64,000 bases of DNA from Tieghemiomyces parasiticus (GCA_027575765.1 JANBPT010000095.1:1-64000), one strand, 5' to 3'; positions 43,821 to 54,800 are shown, counted from the stretch's first letter. Notes: generated by a model from the sequence alone, not told the origin. Made by a program: numbers and translations.

Positions 43821-45419
43821 ATGCAGCATTCACCGAGCACAGGTTCCGCCTCGAACCGCATGTCCGTGGCGGATATTCACCGCCTAGGGACTCCCCCAGG
43901 CCACCCACGCGATCTGATGACCTGCTCCAGCGACTATGAGTTCTGCGATGATTACACCGTCGTGCCCATCAGTGGCTCGTTGGCCCCTCAGCGTCCCCGT
44001 CACCACCCCCTGCCAACCCTGGCCAAGCTTTCCCCCCGTGATGAAGCCGTATCACTCGGATCTTTCGCGACGGAAAGCATCGAGCCCGCAGCCCCCAACT
44101 CCCCAGCGCGGCCCATCCGAGAGAAGCCCCTCCCCCAGCCGCCCAGCCCCGGGACCCCAGTGCCGGCCACTCGGTCAGCCGTCTCATCGCCGGTCATGTA
44201 CCGTTCCAGTGCCTACTCTGGCTTCCGCCCGCCGACGCAGTCTCTACCATCCGTGTCGCCCGTGTCGCCGCAGCGGGCCCTACCCACCCCGACTGGGTTG
44301 GACCGTTCGGCCCTGGCCACCTCGGTCGATCTCTCACTACCGACACCTTCGCCTCCGATGCCGGCTGCCGCCGTCGACACACCATATGACCTGCTACCCC
44401 CACCACCTTTCACCGACTGCAGCAGCGATGGCGGCCATGATGGCCCGACTGGCCCCCGGCGCCCCCGGAAATACTCCGAGGGCAACATTCGGGATATCCC
44501 CAAGCTGCGCAATAGTTACCGCGGGGTCAGCGGGTCCGTGCCGGTTCTGGCCGCCGACTACCTAGACGTGTGCGAACCCTTACCGGCTGCGCGGTCTAGC
44601 CCACCGTCTCCCGCCGATACCATCTCGGCGTCGGTACCGGTTCTACCCTTGGTGGGTGACTCCCGGCCCACCCTGACCACCCGCCATAGCCACCCTGCTG
44701 CCTTCTCTCGGCCGGCCCTCCCGCCATCCCGCCGGAGCTTTCTCCTGAGCGATGAAAAGTATCCCGCTTCACTAAGTTCCCCGGGCCACCTTCGTGATGA
44801 GGCCTGGCTCGAAGCCGCCCTCGGGGTATTCGATGTGCCCCCACCACCCTCGCGTCGGTCGGTCAGCGCCGTGTCCGGGTACGTGCTGGCGCAACCTCCC
44901 AAACGGCAGTCCAGCACGTCGTTTGCCGGTCCAACCGCCTCCACCGCCTCCTTTGCCCGCTCTCTTCTACCCTCCGTTTCCGAAGACACCGTGGCGGCAC
45001 CCCACTCCGGATCCAGCGCGGCCCCGTGCGCCGCACCTTATTTCAGTATGGGGCTGACCAGTTTTGTCAGCGGCCGACCCCTCGCCCGTCCCTACCACTG
45101 GCTGTTCGACCCAAAGTTGACCAGATACATCACCGCCGCCATCGTGTTCCTCGCTGTGGCGTTCGTCGTGGGTACCGTCTACGGCGGGGCCTGCTTCAGC
45201 TACGCCTGTCACCAGCACGGGCTCTGTAGTCGGGGCTTCGACGCCGGCCGGCCGTTCTGCAAACCCCTGGGCATCGAAGGTAGTACCGCCCTACTAGCCG
45301 TCGGGGTGGTAAGTGGTATCGTCCTGGCGGTTGGCCTGTACCGACGACGGGTGGTTGGTCGCAAACTAGCGGCCAAACTGCAACGGTACTCGCACTGCCG
45401 GTGCAAAGGTGTGGTATGA
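43821..45419 (+). CDS. Long Pro/Ser-rich protein with C-terminal two-span, Cys-loop membrane module
   Basis: One exon, 532 residues. The first ~430 residues are disordered, rich in Pro, Ser and Thr, with short acidic or aromatic islands (SSDYEFCDDYTVV, YDLLPPPPFTDCSSD) and several PxxP runs. The C-terminal 100 residues hold a first span (ITAAIVFLAVAFVVGTVYGG), a loop with four cysteines (CFSYACHQHGLC ... FCKPL), a second span (ALLAVGVVSGIVLAVGLY) and a basic tail. Topology by the positive-inside rule places both long ends in the cytoplasm and the Cys loop outside. No family is recognised; a scaffold tied to the plasma membrane is a plausible reading. Confidence 0.75.
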   Translation: MQHSPSTGSASNRMSVADIHRLGTPPGHPRDLMTCSSDYEFCDDYTVVPISGSLAPQRPRHHPLPTLAKLSPRDEAVSLGSFATESIEPAAPNSPARPIREKPLPQPPSPGTPVPATRSAVSSPVMYRSSAYSGFRPPTQSLPSVSPVSPQRALPTPTGLDRSALATSVDLSLPTPSPPMPAAAVDTPYDLLPPPPFTDCSSDGGHDGPTGPRRPRKYSEGNIRDIPKLRNSYRGVSGSVPVLAADYLDVCEPLPAARSSPPSPADTISASVPVLPLVGDSRPTLTTRHSHPAAFSRPALPPSRRSFLLSDEKYPASLSSPGHLRDEAWLEAALGVFDVPPPPSRRSVSAVSGYVLAQPPKRQSSTSFAGPTASTASFARSLLPSVSEDTVAAPHSGSSAAPCAAPYFSMGLTSFVSGRPLARPYHWLFDPKLTRYITAAIVFLAVAFVVGTVYGGACFSYACHQHGLCSRGFDAGRPFCKPLGIEGSTALLAVGVVSGIVLAVGLYRRRVVGRKLAAKLQRYSHCRCKGVV

Positions 45420-45819
45420 GCCATGTGGGACATTTATATATTATTCGCAACAATTCTCTTTGTAATCCTTTGTACTCGTTATGGTGAAGAATAAACGGTA
45501 CACTCTCCCAATAGCGACGGAGGTAGTTGTCGACGCGGCATGGTTTCAGTTGGCCAGGACCACCAGATTTCACTGGACCGGCCGACCGACCTTGCCGGTT
45601 TCCACTATCAATCGGGCAATCCCCCCACCCCCGTAGTGGAACTTGGTATGCCTCCGTGTTTATCGATAAAGGTGTACCAAAAATATGTATATATAAAATG
45701 TGAGCCGACGATAAAAAGTTGGCACTCCCCCCTCGGTTATGGGGTCAGACTAAAGGGTACAAATGGCGGAGGCCGAGAAAACCTCGAGAGAGAGAGGGGG
45801 ATTTCTGGCGTGTTGGCTC
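45420..45819. other. Convergent intergenic spacer before NDUFB10
   Basis: A 400-base spacer with AT-rich patches and the polyadenylation motif of the upstream gene. Nothing else is recognised. Confidence 0.6.
45490..45495 (+). terminator. AATAAA polyadenylation motif
   Basis: AATAAA, about 70 bases after the stop at 45419. Confidence 0.45.
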
Positions 45820-46341
45820 CTATTCGTTCTTGCTGGGGACCGCAGGGATAGGCGGCAGCTTGGTGGCCTTGCCCGAATGCGAATGGTAGCCCTTCATTTG
45901 GTAAAGCTTGGCCATGTCAAGGTACCGCTCTCCGAGCGCGCGGCAGTTCTGGATGTAGTTGACGCCTTCAGTGCGGTAGCACTGCTGGAGGCGCTTCTGC
46001 ATGATGCGCAATTCCATCACCCGGATCCAGGTCTCGCGGAGGTACTGGTCGCGGGCCCGGCGGAACCCTGAGTAAATCGGGTACGAAGGAGGCAGGAGAG
46101 TCAAGCACGTAGGTTAGTGGGCCGGTAAGCTGTATAATCTCAAGGGTAAGGCGGGGCGCGGTATCGTCGTGGACCTTTCCGGTTGCATCACGCCAGAGGG
46201 TGACGTCTGCCGGCTGTGATGCAAGCGGGCAGGCCAGTCGGGAGGAAGGTACATGAACTCACCGATCAGGTCGTCCTTTTCCAGCTCGTCAAAGTCGGGG
46301 ACCTTGGGGCACTCTTTGTGGTAACGATGGCCGTCCCGCAT
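45820..46341 (-). CDS. Complex I PDSW subunit (NDUFB10-like)
   Basis: The model is exons 46341-46263 and 46067-45820 (GTGAGT...CTCAG, phase 1), giving 108 residues. The pattern matches NDUFB10/PDSW: YHKECPKVPDFDELEKDDLI aligns with the family's PD-x-x-ECEKDD segment. RLQQCYRTEGVNYIQNC aligns with ERLKACQQREGQNYQQNC, keeping both cysteines; the spacing suits the paired-Cys (CHCH-like) fold used for intermembrane-space subunits. It is an accessory subunit of the proton-pumping arm of NADH dehydrogenase. Its presence implies that this fungus has complex I. The C-terminus (HSHSGKATKLPP) is short and variable. Length fits fungal members. Confidence 0.88.
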
Positions 46342-46816
46342 GATTCAAGGGTAGAAGCGAAGAGGAAATGGGGGATGGGGAGAGAAGTGAGAAACTGGAG
46401 AGCCAGAAATGATGTACGGGTGAGACGGGGCTAGGTCAGGAGGCGAGGGTGTTAGGCTAAGGAATGGCCAAGCTGGGTTGGAAGTGGGATTGGGACCGAA
46501 ATATAGCGTGGCGAGGGTGAATTCAGAGCTGGTTCTGCCTCCCCAACACCTCCCCCCTCCTCACGCTCATCCCTCCCGCTGGCCCAGCCTTGCGCTTTGG
46601 TGGAGAGGCTCTCAGCCCACAGACGGAGACTGGGTAGGGCACCAACCAATGGACGAGAGGCAGGAGGGGTCCAGCTCAAGCCGTGACGCGCGAATTCACT
46701 TCTTGGTCCATCCCCTTTGCCTTCAGCCCAGCCGACGCTTCACATTTGCCCAGCCCTCGATTCCTTACCACTTTATATTTATATATATATATATATTTCT
46801 AATCCAACGCTTCACA
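46342..46816. other. Divergent promoter region, NDUFB10 and EAF7
   Basis: A 475-base shared upstream region with a TA-rich tract next to EAF7. The EAF7 frame is open upstream to 46478, but the ATG at 46817 matches the family start. Confidence 0.55.
46774..46798 (+). promoter_or_regulatory. TA-rich tract directly before EAF7
   Basis: A TATATTTATATATATATA-type run ends 18 bases before the ATG. If it is a TATA element, the transcript would need to start at or after this ATG or use a very short leader; it may instead be a poly(dA:dT)-like nucleosome-free element. Confidence 0.35.
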
Positions 46817-47719
46817 ATGGACGACGACTCCAAGTCCCTCGATAGTGCCGTCACCGATACAGTCCACTGGACGCCGCAGATGGAGATCGCCCTGTTTCAG
46901 GCCATGGTGGGCCGCCGGCCGGTGGGCATCCACAAGCACTTCCGCATGATTGCCATCTACGACCAATTCTTGCACAGCGGTCTCCAGCCCTGTACCACCC
47001 AGGACATTTGGGAGAAGCTGGACGAGCTGTTTAACCTACCAGAACTCGATGCCGGAGAGCTGGCCAGCGACGACGACGACAGCAATGAGGCCAGCATCGC
47101 CCGGGATCCCGAAGTTATCCGGGACGACGGGGGCTCTGACCCGGTATCCGGGTCCCGGCGGCGACCTCCTGGCCCCCACCACCCGTCCTTCTGGAAATAC
47201 ACGTCCGACTTTGAATTGCCCTGGGACGAATACGAACCGCTCATTGTCGAACACGGGCGCTGCCACGAGGAAACTTCGACCGAGGCCACACCGGCCTCCA
47301 CACCCATGATCTATACTCCGACATCGCGGTCGCTGCGTACCCGCCGTAGTTCACCAGCTCTGTCCGCCGGGAGCTCGCGCGCCGTGTCCCCAGAGGGGGA
47401 TCGTGAAGGTAAGTACGCGCCGAATAGGGTGCTTTATTTGGAAGCTGCCATTGGTGGGCTACCATGGAAATCAATTCTTGCTCATCACTACCGCCGCTTG
47501 TCCTGCGCTTCAACCACCATCCCGCTTCATCCACTAGTGCACGTGGCTAAGAAAACGCGGCGTGCCACTTCCGGTACGCGCAAGGACGTCCCAGCCCTGG
47601 CTGACGTCAAACCATCGACCCCTCTCACGCGGCGAAAGACCGGCCGCAATACTCTTCCGTCACCCACTGCCAAATCGTCACCGGCCGTTGGCACCCGGCG
47701 TACTGCGCGCAAAAACTGA
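46817..47719 (+). CDS. EAF7: Eaf7/MRGBP subunit of NuA4 histone acetyltransferase
   Basis: The model is exons 46817-47408 and 47538-47719 (GTAAGT...CACTAG, phase 1), giving 257 residues. The CT20/Eaf7 domain is at about 15-80: VHWTPQMEIALFQAMVGRRP, VGIHKHFRMIAIYDQF and IWEKLDELFNLPEL. FELPWDEYEPLI follows near residue 135, where homologues have an FxLP motif. The acidic middle and basic Ser/Thr-rich tail are typical. Eaf7 sits with Eaf3 and Eaf5 in the TINTIN module of NuA4 and acts in transcription elongation and histone H4/H2A acetylation. The 129-nt intron is a multiple of three and contains no stop, so its retention would still give a full protein; the model with splicing is preferred because of good splice signals. 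Confidence 0.9.
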   Translation: MDDDSKSLDSAVTDTVHWTPQMEIALFQAMVGRRPVGIHKHFRMIAIYDQFLHSGLQPCTTQDIWEKLDELFNLPELDAGELASDDDDSNEASIARDPEVIRDDGGSDPVSGSRRRPPGPHHPSFWKYTSDFELPWDEYEPLIVEHGRCHEETSTEATPASTPMIYTPTSRSLRTRRSSPALSAGSSRAVSPEGDREGKYAPNRVLYLEAAIGGLPWKSILAHHYRRLSCASTTIPLHPLVHVAKKTRRATSGTRKDVPALADVKPSTPLTRRKTGRNTLPSPTAKSSPAVGTRRTARKN

Positions 47720-47987
47720 CCAGAGGGAGGGCATGGGTGTCTATCTCCCGCACCCTGCCCAAACTCATCAGGGTCCTGCAAGTCCCATGCCATCCTTTCG
47801 ACGGCCTCGGTTCCGACACCAGAGGACATGCCCCCGTTGTCGGACGCAATCGTTACCTCCTTTGTGTATAATTCTCATTTAATTATAATAACTCTCGCCA
47901 CAATCACAGTCGCTTTCTCCGAGCCGCCTCCCGGCCAATTCATTGAAGAGAGGATGACAGCCCTGACGACCGATATGGGAAGGGTGA

Positions 47988-48539
47988 TCAAGCTGTGGCG
48001 TCTGCTTGGCTCTCGGATCCCTCAGTCAGACGTTCCATGGCTTTTAGGTTTTCGTCCATCTGGTCGAGCCGCCGCTCGATGGTGTCAAATTTGGCATTGG
48101 AATTCTGGCTGAACTCACCCAGTTTGGTTTCCTAGGACCTCGGTTCGCACGGAAGGGGGTAGAGGAGAGGGGGGGGCAGACCACGGGTATAGCGTTAGAT
48201 ACTGGGCCGAGTGGTGTTGGGACGGGCCCCAGCGGCTGGGTGAAGAGGGGCTGGAACGGCAGCATCGAGTACGGCGGACCAAACTCACCATTTGGGTCAA
48301 CAACGATTCCAACTGTATTTAGTGGGGCGAGAAGAGAGGGGAAGGGGAGCAAATGGGTTAGCAGGGAGTGTGCGCCGCTTTTCAGTCGGCTTGGGCATGA
48401 ACTCGAGCGAGGATGGTGCGCGGGGTTCCCGATTGGCAATGCACTTGGCTGTAGTCTCACTCACCTTGGCAACCACTTCCAGCGGGGCCTGCGCACCGGG
48501 CGGGGCCTCTGTCGGCTCGGACGTGGCAGATTGTGACAT
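47988..48539 (-). CDS. HSBP1: Heat shock factor binding protein 1 (HSBP1) homologue with microexon
   Basis: The model is three exons, 48539-48465, 48312-48289 (24 nt) and 48131-47988, all phase 0, giving 80 residues. No single frame shows the protein; it appears only after splicing. The spliced core LESLLTQMETKLGEFSQNSN, then FDTIERRLDQMDENLKAMER, aligns with human HSBP1 (LLQQMQDKFQTMSDQII, then IDDMSSRIDDLEKNI), with the same heptad coiled-coil register and overall length (human 76). A disordered Ala/Pro/Glu-rich N-terminus precedes it. HSBP1 forms small coiled-coil trimers, binds heat shock factor and assists WASH complex assembly. A GTGAGT inside exon 3 was rejected as a donor because the following acceptor is only 14 bases away. 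Confidence 0.8.
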
Positions 48540-49243
48540 TGTTTAACGATGGGGATGGGAAAGCGAGGGTAATGGTCAAAGTTTGGAATGTCGAGCTCAG
48601 GTCACAACTAGGTCAAGAAGGGTCCAGACGGGAAATCGTGGGCACTAGATAGTGTTGCATAAACAGGGAGAGGTGGTTGTGAGGGAGGTGGCCTCGTGCA
48701 GCATAAACACGGAACTCGACTGGCTCCATGCGCCTCGTACGGCTGGCACTGCCATGCAGGCGGCACGGGTCGGCAGCGGTTCTGCCCCGCTGACCGTTCC
48801 TCGCCTTTCCTTCCTGACCAGATTGGCGACGGGTGCAGAAGAAGACTTAAGGGGGACGATGCTGTCCAGTGTCTACTGTCAGATTGGGCCCCACCCTCTT
48901 CCCGCGGCGGCATATATGTGTGGTGAGAGGGGATAGGGGTGACCACGCCATCGTCGGGGATAAATACGGTTGACCGGCCTGGGCCGGGGAATGGCACCGA
49001 GACCCACTCCCGCAACCCACGCATACCACGCATCGCTGAGACAGCCAACCCCAACCGCCCTCATCGCATTCAAACTCAGGCACCGGCCCATTGGTGGGTC
49101 GACTTCCCTTGGCCGTCGAGCCTAGCTGCAACATTAACTCTCCTCCGTCCCGCTATTGGGTCCGCCGGCTGGACCCTCCACCTCCCCAGTAGTTCCCGTA
49201 GCCATCACCTTTCCTCGCTCATCCTGAATATTTACCCTTTGCC
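48540..49243. other. Divergent intergenic region, HSBP1 and the 49.2 kb gene
   Basis: A 704-base shared promoter region with overlapping composition-driven frames on both strands. No TATA box or gene is convincing. Confidence 0.55.
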
Positions 49244-50604
49244 ATGCAGCCAAATACAGCGGGAATGCTTAGCAGCCCTGACGACAGCTCGCCGGGTGAA
49301 GAGGAATGGCTCTATTCACCCCGCCTGCGTAGCCACGGCCCGGGGGACCTCGGCGTGGTCGAGCCACTAGGTCTTACCAATGACAACAACGACGACGACG
49401 ACGACCCCGATGGTAGTCAGCTTGCTTCCCCACGCGGGCCAACCATGATTCAGCGCTTTCTCGAGGCCCGGCGGCGCTACTCGCAAGGAGCAGAGCTGCC
49501 CCCCGACAAGACCGAGGCCCTGGCCACGTCGCCCGTCACGACCCGTTTACAGGTAAATTACTCGACCCAGGGACCACTGTCTAGAGGACGCTCCCCCGTC
49601 TATACTTGACAGACCAAAGACCCGCGTTGCCACTCTTTCATTGGTGTGATAAATACCATCTCGGCGCGGCTACCTGGTATGCCAGCGGGTGGCCAAGAGC
49701 TTCGATGATTTCAGCCTGGTATTGGCCGTACCACCCCTTTTCCTTCACCTCACCCGTCTAGGGCATTTTACAAACCGACTTGTCCATCCTTTCATTCTCC
49801 CCACCCCCAATTCTATACCCTGCCCCTGGGTCGCAGCGTTTGGCCGCTAGTGATCAGGATTACCAGCTGCCTGCCTGGAATTCAACTGCGCCTACCCTAT
49901 CGGTAGACGAGGTCATCCAGCAGAGCCGCCACATCTACGCCGATTACCTTGACAGCTGGCGACACCACGCAGCAGCTACCGCCCCGGTCGCTGACTTGGT
50001 CCCGTTACGAGACCGACTCCGGTTCAAACCCTCCGATGTAGCACGGTGGTCGTCCGGCACTGTACCCGCTGCTACCAACCCCTGCACCCTTTCGCGTACG
50101 CCTACCGTCGCCCCCACGGCGGTCCGACCACCACTACCACCACCCATGACACGGATCTACAAATCCACCCCCGCCCAGCCCACGGTCAGCCGGTCAACCG
50201 CAGGGCCCTCCCCCCGGCGTACTTTAACCAGAACGGTTCCGCTGCCAGCTCGCTCACGCCAGCAGCCTTCGAATGTCACCGTGGCGCAATCAGTACCCAC
50301 CTCGTCCCAGCTTCCCACGCGTCGTCCCCCGGCCCGGGGCGCCACACCTCCGCCAGCACGGACCCGCCCACCCTCAAGTCTCTCATGCCGGAGTCCGCTG
50401 CGACTTCAGCCCTCTTCAGACAGCCTGGCATCATGCGCCAGTACCCTCACCCTCACCTCACATCAGCAGGGCCGCCGGGTTACCAGTGCGCTGCCCTCCT
50501 CCAAACCGCTCGTATTGCCACCCATCAGCCCTGCCGGTACCCGTCGGGCCCCTGCGGACCTATCAACATCTCGTCGCACCACCACTGGATCGCGTCGACC
50601 GTGA
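49244..50604 (+). CDS. Unrecognised disordered protein, two exons
   Basis: The model is exons 49244-49552 and 49762-50604 (CAG/GTAAAT...GTCTAG, phase 0), giving 383 residues. The N-terminus is acidic with a run of Asp (NDNNDDDDDPDG), followed by a helical stretch (TMIQRFLEARRRYSQGAEL). A second ordered-looking island opens after the exon junction (SVDEVIQQSRHIYADYLDSW). The last 240 residues are basic, Pro/Ser/Thr-rich and disordered. The composition recalls cytoskeletal or kinetochore-linked adaptors, but no motif settles it. An overlapping frame at 50046-50693 looks like a shadow. The acceptor is chosen for frame continuity and is not certain. Confidence 0.55.
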
Positions 50605-51079
50605 CCCGCTCCATGCTCGACCGCACGCCATCCTTCGTCCGTCAATATGCTCCACAGTGCCATCCCTACCTTATCTTGTTACTCATAATCTAAAATCTAT
50701 TGCCACATTACTGAGAACCTTGGCATAGGAGTTGTACCCTGCTTACGCTATTCCGATGCTGAACCGGGCTATAGACCACCCCAAAGCTAGGATTTGGCAC
50801 GCAGCGCAACCAGCGCGAAATCTAGGGAGAGGGTTGGTTTTATTTAGTGAGTGACTCGATCGATAGCGAGGACGGGGGTATTGACGGAGAGGGGAATAGG
50901 AGAGACAAAGTGGTGTAAAGAGGGAGCTTCACTTGCATAAGCTGGGGGAGGAGGGGTCTGGTGCACCAGATTAGATTACATGGTGAACGACGGTGACTCT
51001 ATTTTGGTTACGGCCGATCGCGGCGGTGCTGTGTATGCGTGTGTGTACAGGTGGCACACTATGGGCAAGCGTGGCAATA
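50605..51079. other. Convergent intergenic spacer before the tetraspanin gene
   Basis: A 475-base spacer containing 3' flanks of both genes. Nothing further is recognised. Confidence 0.6.
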
Positions 51080-51820
51080 TTACGGGTCCACTCGCAGCTG
51101 AAGCAGTTTCTCACTGGTCGTGATGTACCGCTGTAGGTCCCGGCTGGAGAGGTAAACGACAAGACTTGAGAACATGGCCACGAAGGCCACGGCGATGAAG
51201 CCGAAGACGGCGCTGTAACACCTCTCTAAGTAGGCACTCACGTACATGAAGAGGGTATTACTACAGCCATTGATGGACGAGGTGGCACTACCCGGGCTGA
51301 ACAAGGCAGCACACCCGGCTGACGGGACGCTGAAGTCGTCAGGGCGGTAAAATCCACAGCAGTGGCCATATTCCTGGAACTCGGCGCGCAGTGGCTGAGG
51401 CCAGGACTGCCATAGCGGGTAGTAGTCGCGCGGCACATCAAGGGAGCGGAACCAGAGGATGGCCCCCAGGACTAGCTCGGCCAATTGCAAGAGCACCGTT
51501 AGTCCGCAGTAGATTGCCAGGGCCCGCTGCCGAGGTAGAGGCGCTTGGCCACCAAAGAAACCCAGCAGGGAAATGGCTACGGCGGCGGCCCCGCAAGCAA
51601 GGGCACCGCCGACCACGTCGGGGGTCAGGATTACGTCGCGTCGCGGCAGAGGGTTGAGGAGATAAAACGCCATGATTCCGAGGGCCAGGGCGCCGGAGAG
51701 CAATAGGCAAGCATTGAGGACGAGGAACGTGTAACGAACGTTCGACGGAAAACTGTGGGTGGGTAGGAAGGACGAGTAGGGTGAGCTGGCCGGCCGCGCC
51801 TTGGGCAAGATGCTGCGCAT
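51080..51820 (-). CDS. Tetraspanin-like plasma membrane protein
   Basis: One exon, 246 residues. Four membrane spans are evident: YTFLVLNACLLLSGALALGI, GGALACGAAAVAISLLGFFG, YCGLTVLLQLAELVLGAILW, and after the large loop SAVFGFIAVAFVAMFSSLVV. The large loop (about 126-200) contains the diagnostic CCG motif in YGHCCGF plus further cysteines (AGCAAL, NGCSN), the minimum set for two disulfides. Both ends are short and cytoplasmic. Tetraspanins organise membrane microdomains; in plant-pathogenic fungi Pls1 is needed for infection structures. Which fungal tetraspanin group it belongs to cannot be decided here. Confidence 0.85.
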   Translation of the reverse strand: MRSILPKARPASSPYSSFLPTHSFPSNVRYTFLVLNACLLLSGALALGIMAFYLLNPLPRRDVILTPDVVGGALACGAAAVAISLLGFFGGQAPLPRQRALAIYCGLTVLLQLAELVLGAILWFRSLDVPRDYYPLWQSWPQPLRAEFQEYGHCCGFYRPDDFSVPSAGCAALFSPGSATSSINGCSNTLFMYVSAYLERCYSAVFGFIAVAFVAMFSSLVVYLSSRDLQRYITTSEKLLQLRVDP

Positions 51821-54800
51821 GGTAGCTGGAGCCTGGAAGAGGACGGGGCTGCGCGACGGACGGGAGAGCGAGGCGGTTTACGATACAAGGGAAGAGGCGA
51901 GAGGGCGAGTGCGGAAGGAGGCGGTACGACTGCAATCGCTATCTAGCCGCCCGGTACCCGAGTGGGTTAGGTAAAGGATGGCCGGCAGTCCCTGACCGTA
52001 CGGTAAGCAAAGCGAGGGCGCAGGGAGAAGGAAGGGAGAGTGACCAAGTCGAGGCCGGCGGGAAGGCCGTGGGGCTGACGGTCGTGCTCGCCCACAGGGT
52101 ACCGGCGGGCGGTGAAGCAAGCGGGTCGGAAAGGGAGATGTGACTAGACTAGCGTGGCCCACGGGCGGGAGAGAGGGGTACAAGCGGTCCAGGGGAGGGG
52201 GGGCGCGGCTTACTGTTGGTAGGGGACGAGAGGGTATACGGGGGCACGGCACAGTGAAGCTGGCGAATCGATGAGTTGGGCAGGGTAAACGATGAGTTGG
52301 CCAGGGGTGAGCAGCAGGCAGGAAGGGGCAGTGATGGCGGAGGTCGACGAGTACTGGGCTGACTACGACAACTAACAGGGGACTACGCGACACAGGTTGG
52401 AGGGACACCACCCGTCCTTACTGGGCTAACCAGAGGATGGGGCCGTGGGCCAAACTCGCAGCTCTAAGTGTGACCTAGACGTCGCAGCCACTGGCGGTGG
52501 TAGAAAGTCCGAGCGCGAGGAACGTAGTGGCCTAGTTGCTCCGCTATACTCTGGTATTTAAAGTAGAGCGAAGCGAAGTGGCGAAGTGGTTTACGGTCCG
52601 GTCCACGCGGTAGACTTCGGGTGATGCAATCGATTGACTAGGTCAAAGCTAGGAAGGTGGATAGCTATCTGAATAGGTGGATGAAAGAAGGGAGGGGAGG
52701 GGGAAGCGCGCGGCAGCCAGGGCGAAATAAAGCCAGGGAGATGAGTAGGCAGTTCCCGCTACTGGCGGCACTCTGCACGGTATTTATGAAGTCTCCACTA
52801 GGGGTCGGCTGCAAAGTATAGGGGGTAAGCATGAAAGTACGGCCTCGCGAGGGGTAACGGTGCCATGGAGGGGAAAAGAGGGCACCGGCACCGCGGGCTT
52901 ACAGCTATCGCCACGGCCAGGCTGTCGGGGACCCGGCAGATCGGGGCACAAGGGGATAGCGGGCCGGGGCCGGTCCCGAGCCGGGTCACAAAGGGTAACT
53001 AGGCGAGGGCAGCCTGGTGGACACTATCCATCAGCGCTATTGGCGGTATGGTAGGGAGGGGTAAACGCTATGAATAATATCATCTCCTCGCTCTCCCTCC
53101 CCTTTACCCTCTAACGTAACGGGGACAGGACGAAGTGGGGTCAATGGGGAGAAGCGGTCGGTGGCAAGATAGCAGACACAAATATGTACCAATGGACGAC
53201 CTGTAGGCAATAGAAATGGCGATCTGGACACCCTAGATCACAACAAAACGAGCGTAGCGCTCGTCCCTCTACTGGTCCCAACGCTCACCCCTGGCGGCGT
53301 GCTTGACTACAGCCTGGCTGTTGACTATTGGGGAAGTGAGTACACTCCTCGCCTTACATTGGTAGAGACAGGGGACTTGGTTCTTCAAAATTGGGTAGAA
53401 TGGGTAGCCACCACCCCCCCCCCGTAGTTGGCAGGCCTAGCTGCTTCTAACCTGCGACTGATGTGGGAGAAAGCAAGGAAGGCTAGCCGTATGTCGCTTT
53501 GGGCGGTAGATAACGTGGCTGAAAGTTAAAGCGAGTGGGGCATGCAGCCAGGCTAATGTGTCATGCCTTTCAAATCACGGAATCAACTGGCTGTGCCTTG
53601 TGTGCTTATCTATACTAATTGCCGGGCGGTACTACGCTGTAAAGGTGGCTAGCGACAAAGAAGTACGAAACACAGTAATCGTACCATTTCAGATTTTCTG
53701 TCGAACACCGCTGCTGAGAACAGCTAAATCAGCCCCAGTGGTGGCAATCTGTGTGAGCCATTACGCACTTATAATCTCCATCATAAATGTGACCTTAGAG
53801 CATGACTTCGGGCCCAACTTTCCCACAGAATGGTGATCCAGGTAGTGGAGAAAGCCCGGGCTCCTTAGGGAAGTACCTCTTAAGAACCATGTGCTGCGAA
53901 CTTGCTGGCACATATCTGTACTATAACCATTAACTGATAAACTCTTGTGAAGCCATTCCTTTAATTACTGAAGAATAAATCGTGTCCATTATTCCCATGT
54001 TTCCTATAGTAGTATATGCGCACCCTCCTCCTTTTCATAACTGGTAGGAGCCCTACCACCCGTTTTACCCATTACTCCACTCACAGCCGTACTTTTGAGC
54101 CTCTTTAGGACATAGAGTTTTTTTTATTAGTCAGCCCGTTACGGTTTGCAAAAGCCCCCAGGTCGGTTCGCAGCAGTAAATAAGAATGGGGGGGGACTAA
54201 AAGAATCTGACGTGTGATGTTTGGTAATTGGAGCATGGCCCTTGTCGGATCTTATATACCATGAAATGGGTTGCTGGCGGTCTAGGCTAGCGGGCCTCTT
54301 TTAGCTAGTCAACAATGTCTCCATTAAGTGTGGGGTAGCGTAGGCCTACTGCGGTAGGAAAGCTAGGAAGCAGCGGCAGAGGCTGGATCCTGGCGACGGT
54401 TATCGTAGTAATCTATCGCAGAAACTGCAATTAGTAGTAAGGATGCGAGCAAGACGTTCCTGACGAGAGAAGGTGTCTGGAATGAAAAGGTGGTGGTATT
54501 AGTCAAGAGGAGCAGATGGGCCGTGGTGTAAGTAGGCGTAGAGCCAGTAGTAGCTTAGGGTTAGTTGGCCTGTATCATTCATCTTTAATCAGTGGCCTTC
54601 GCTTATCAACTTAATGGCTACCAATTATATCCGCCGCACCTTCCCCTTATTACCCCAAGGGTCTTAATGGTGCAATTGTTATGTCAATGGGCGTGTGTCC
54701 GCCCCGCTTTGTAGCTTATATTCTATGCGTTCTTTGGAGGCAATGCATTCTGACTAGCCAGGTCCTTGGGCATGCCCCTTCAATATAAACAGATGGTATG

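Noticed and set aside
46478..46816. Upstream extension of the EAF7 frame
   Set aside because: The extension crosses the TA-rich tract and promoter; the family N-terminus begins at the ATG at 46817.
48104..48117. GTGAGT inside HSBP1 exon 3 as a splice donor
   Set aside because: The next usable acceptor would leave an intron of only 14 bases, and reading through restores the HSBP1 coiled coil.
51878..52411. 177-codon minus-strand frame
   Set aside because: Pro/Arg/Ser runs typical of CT-rich leader DNA; it lies upstream of the tetraspanin gene and has no recognisable fold.
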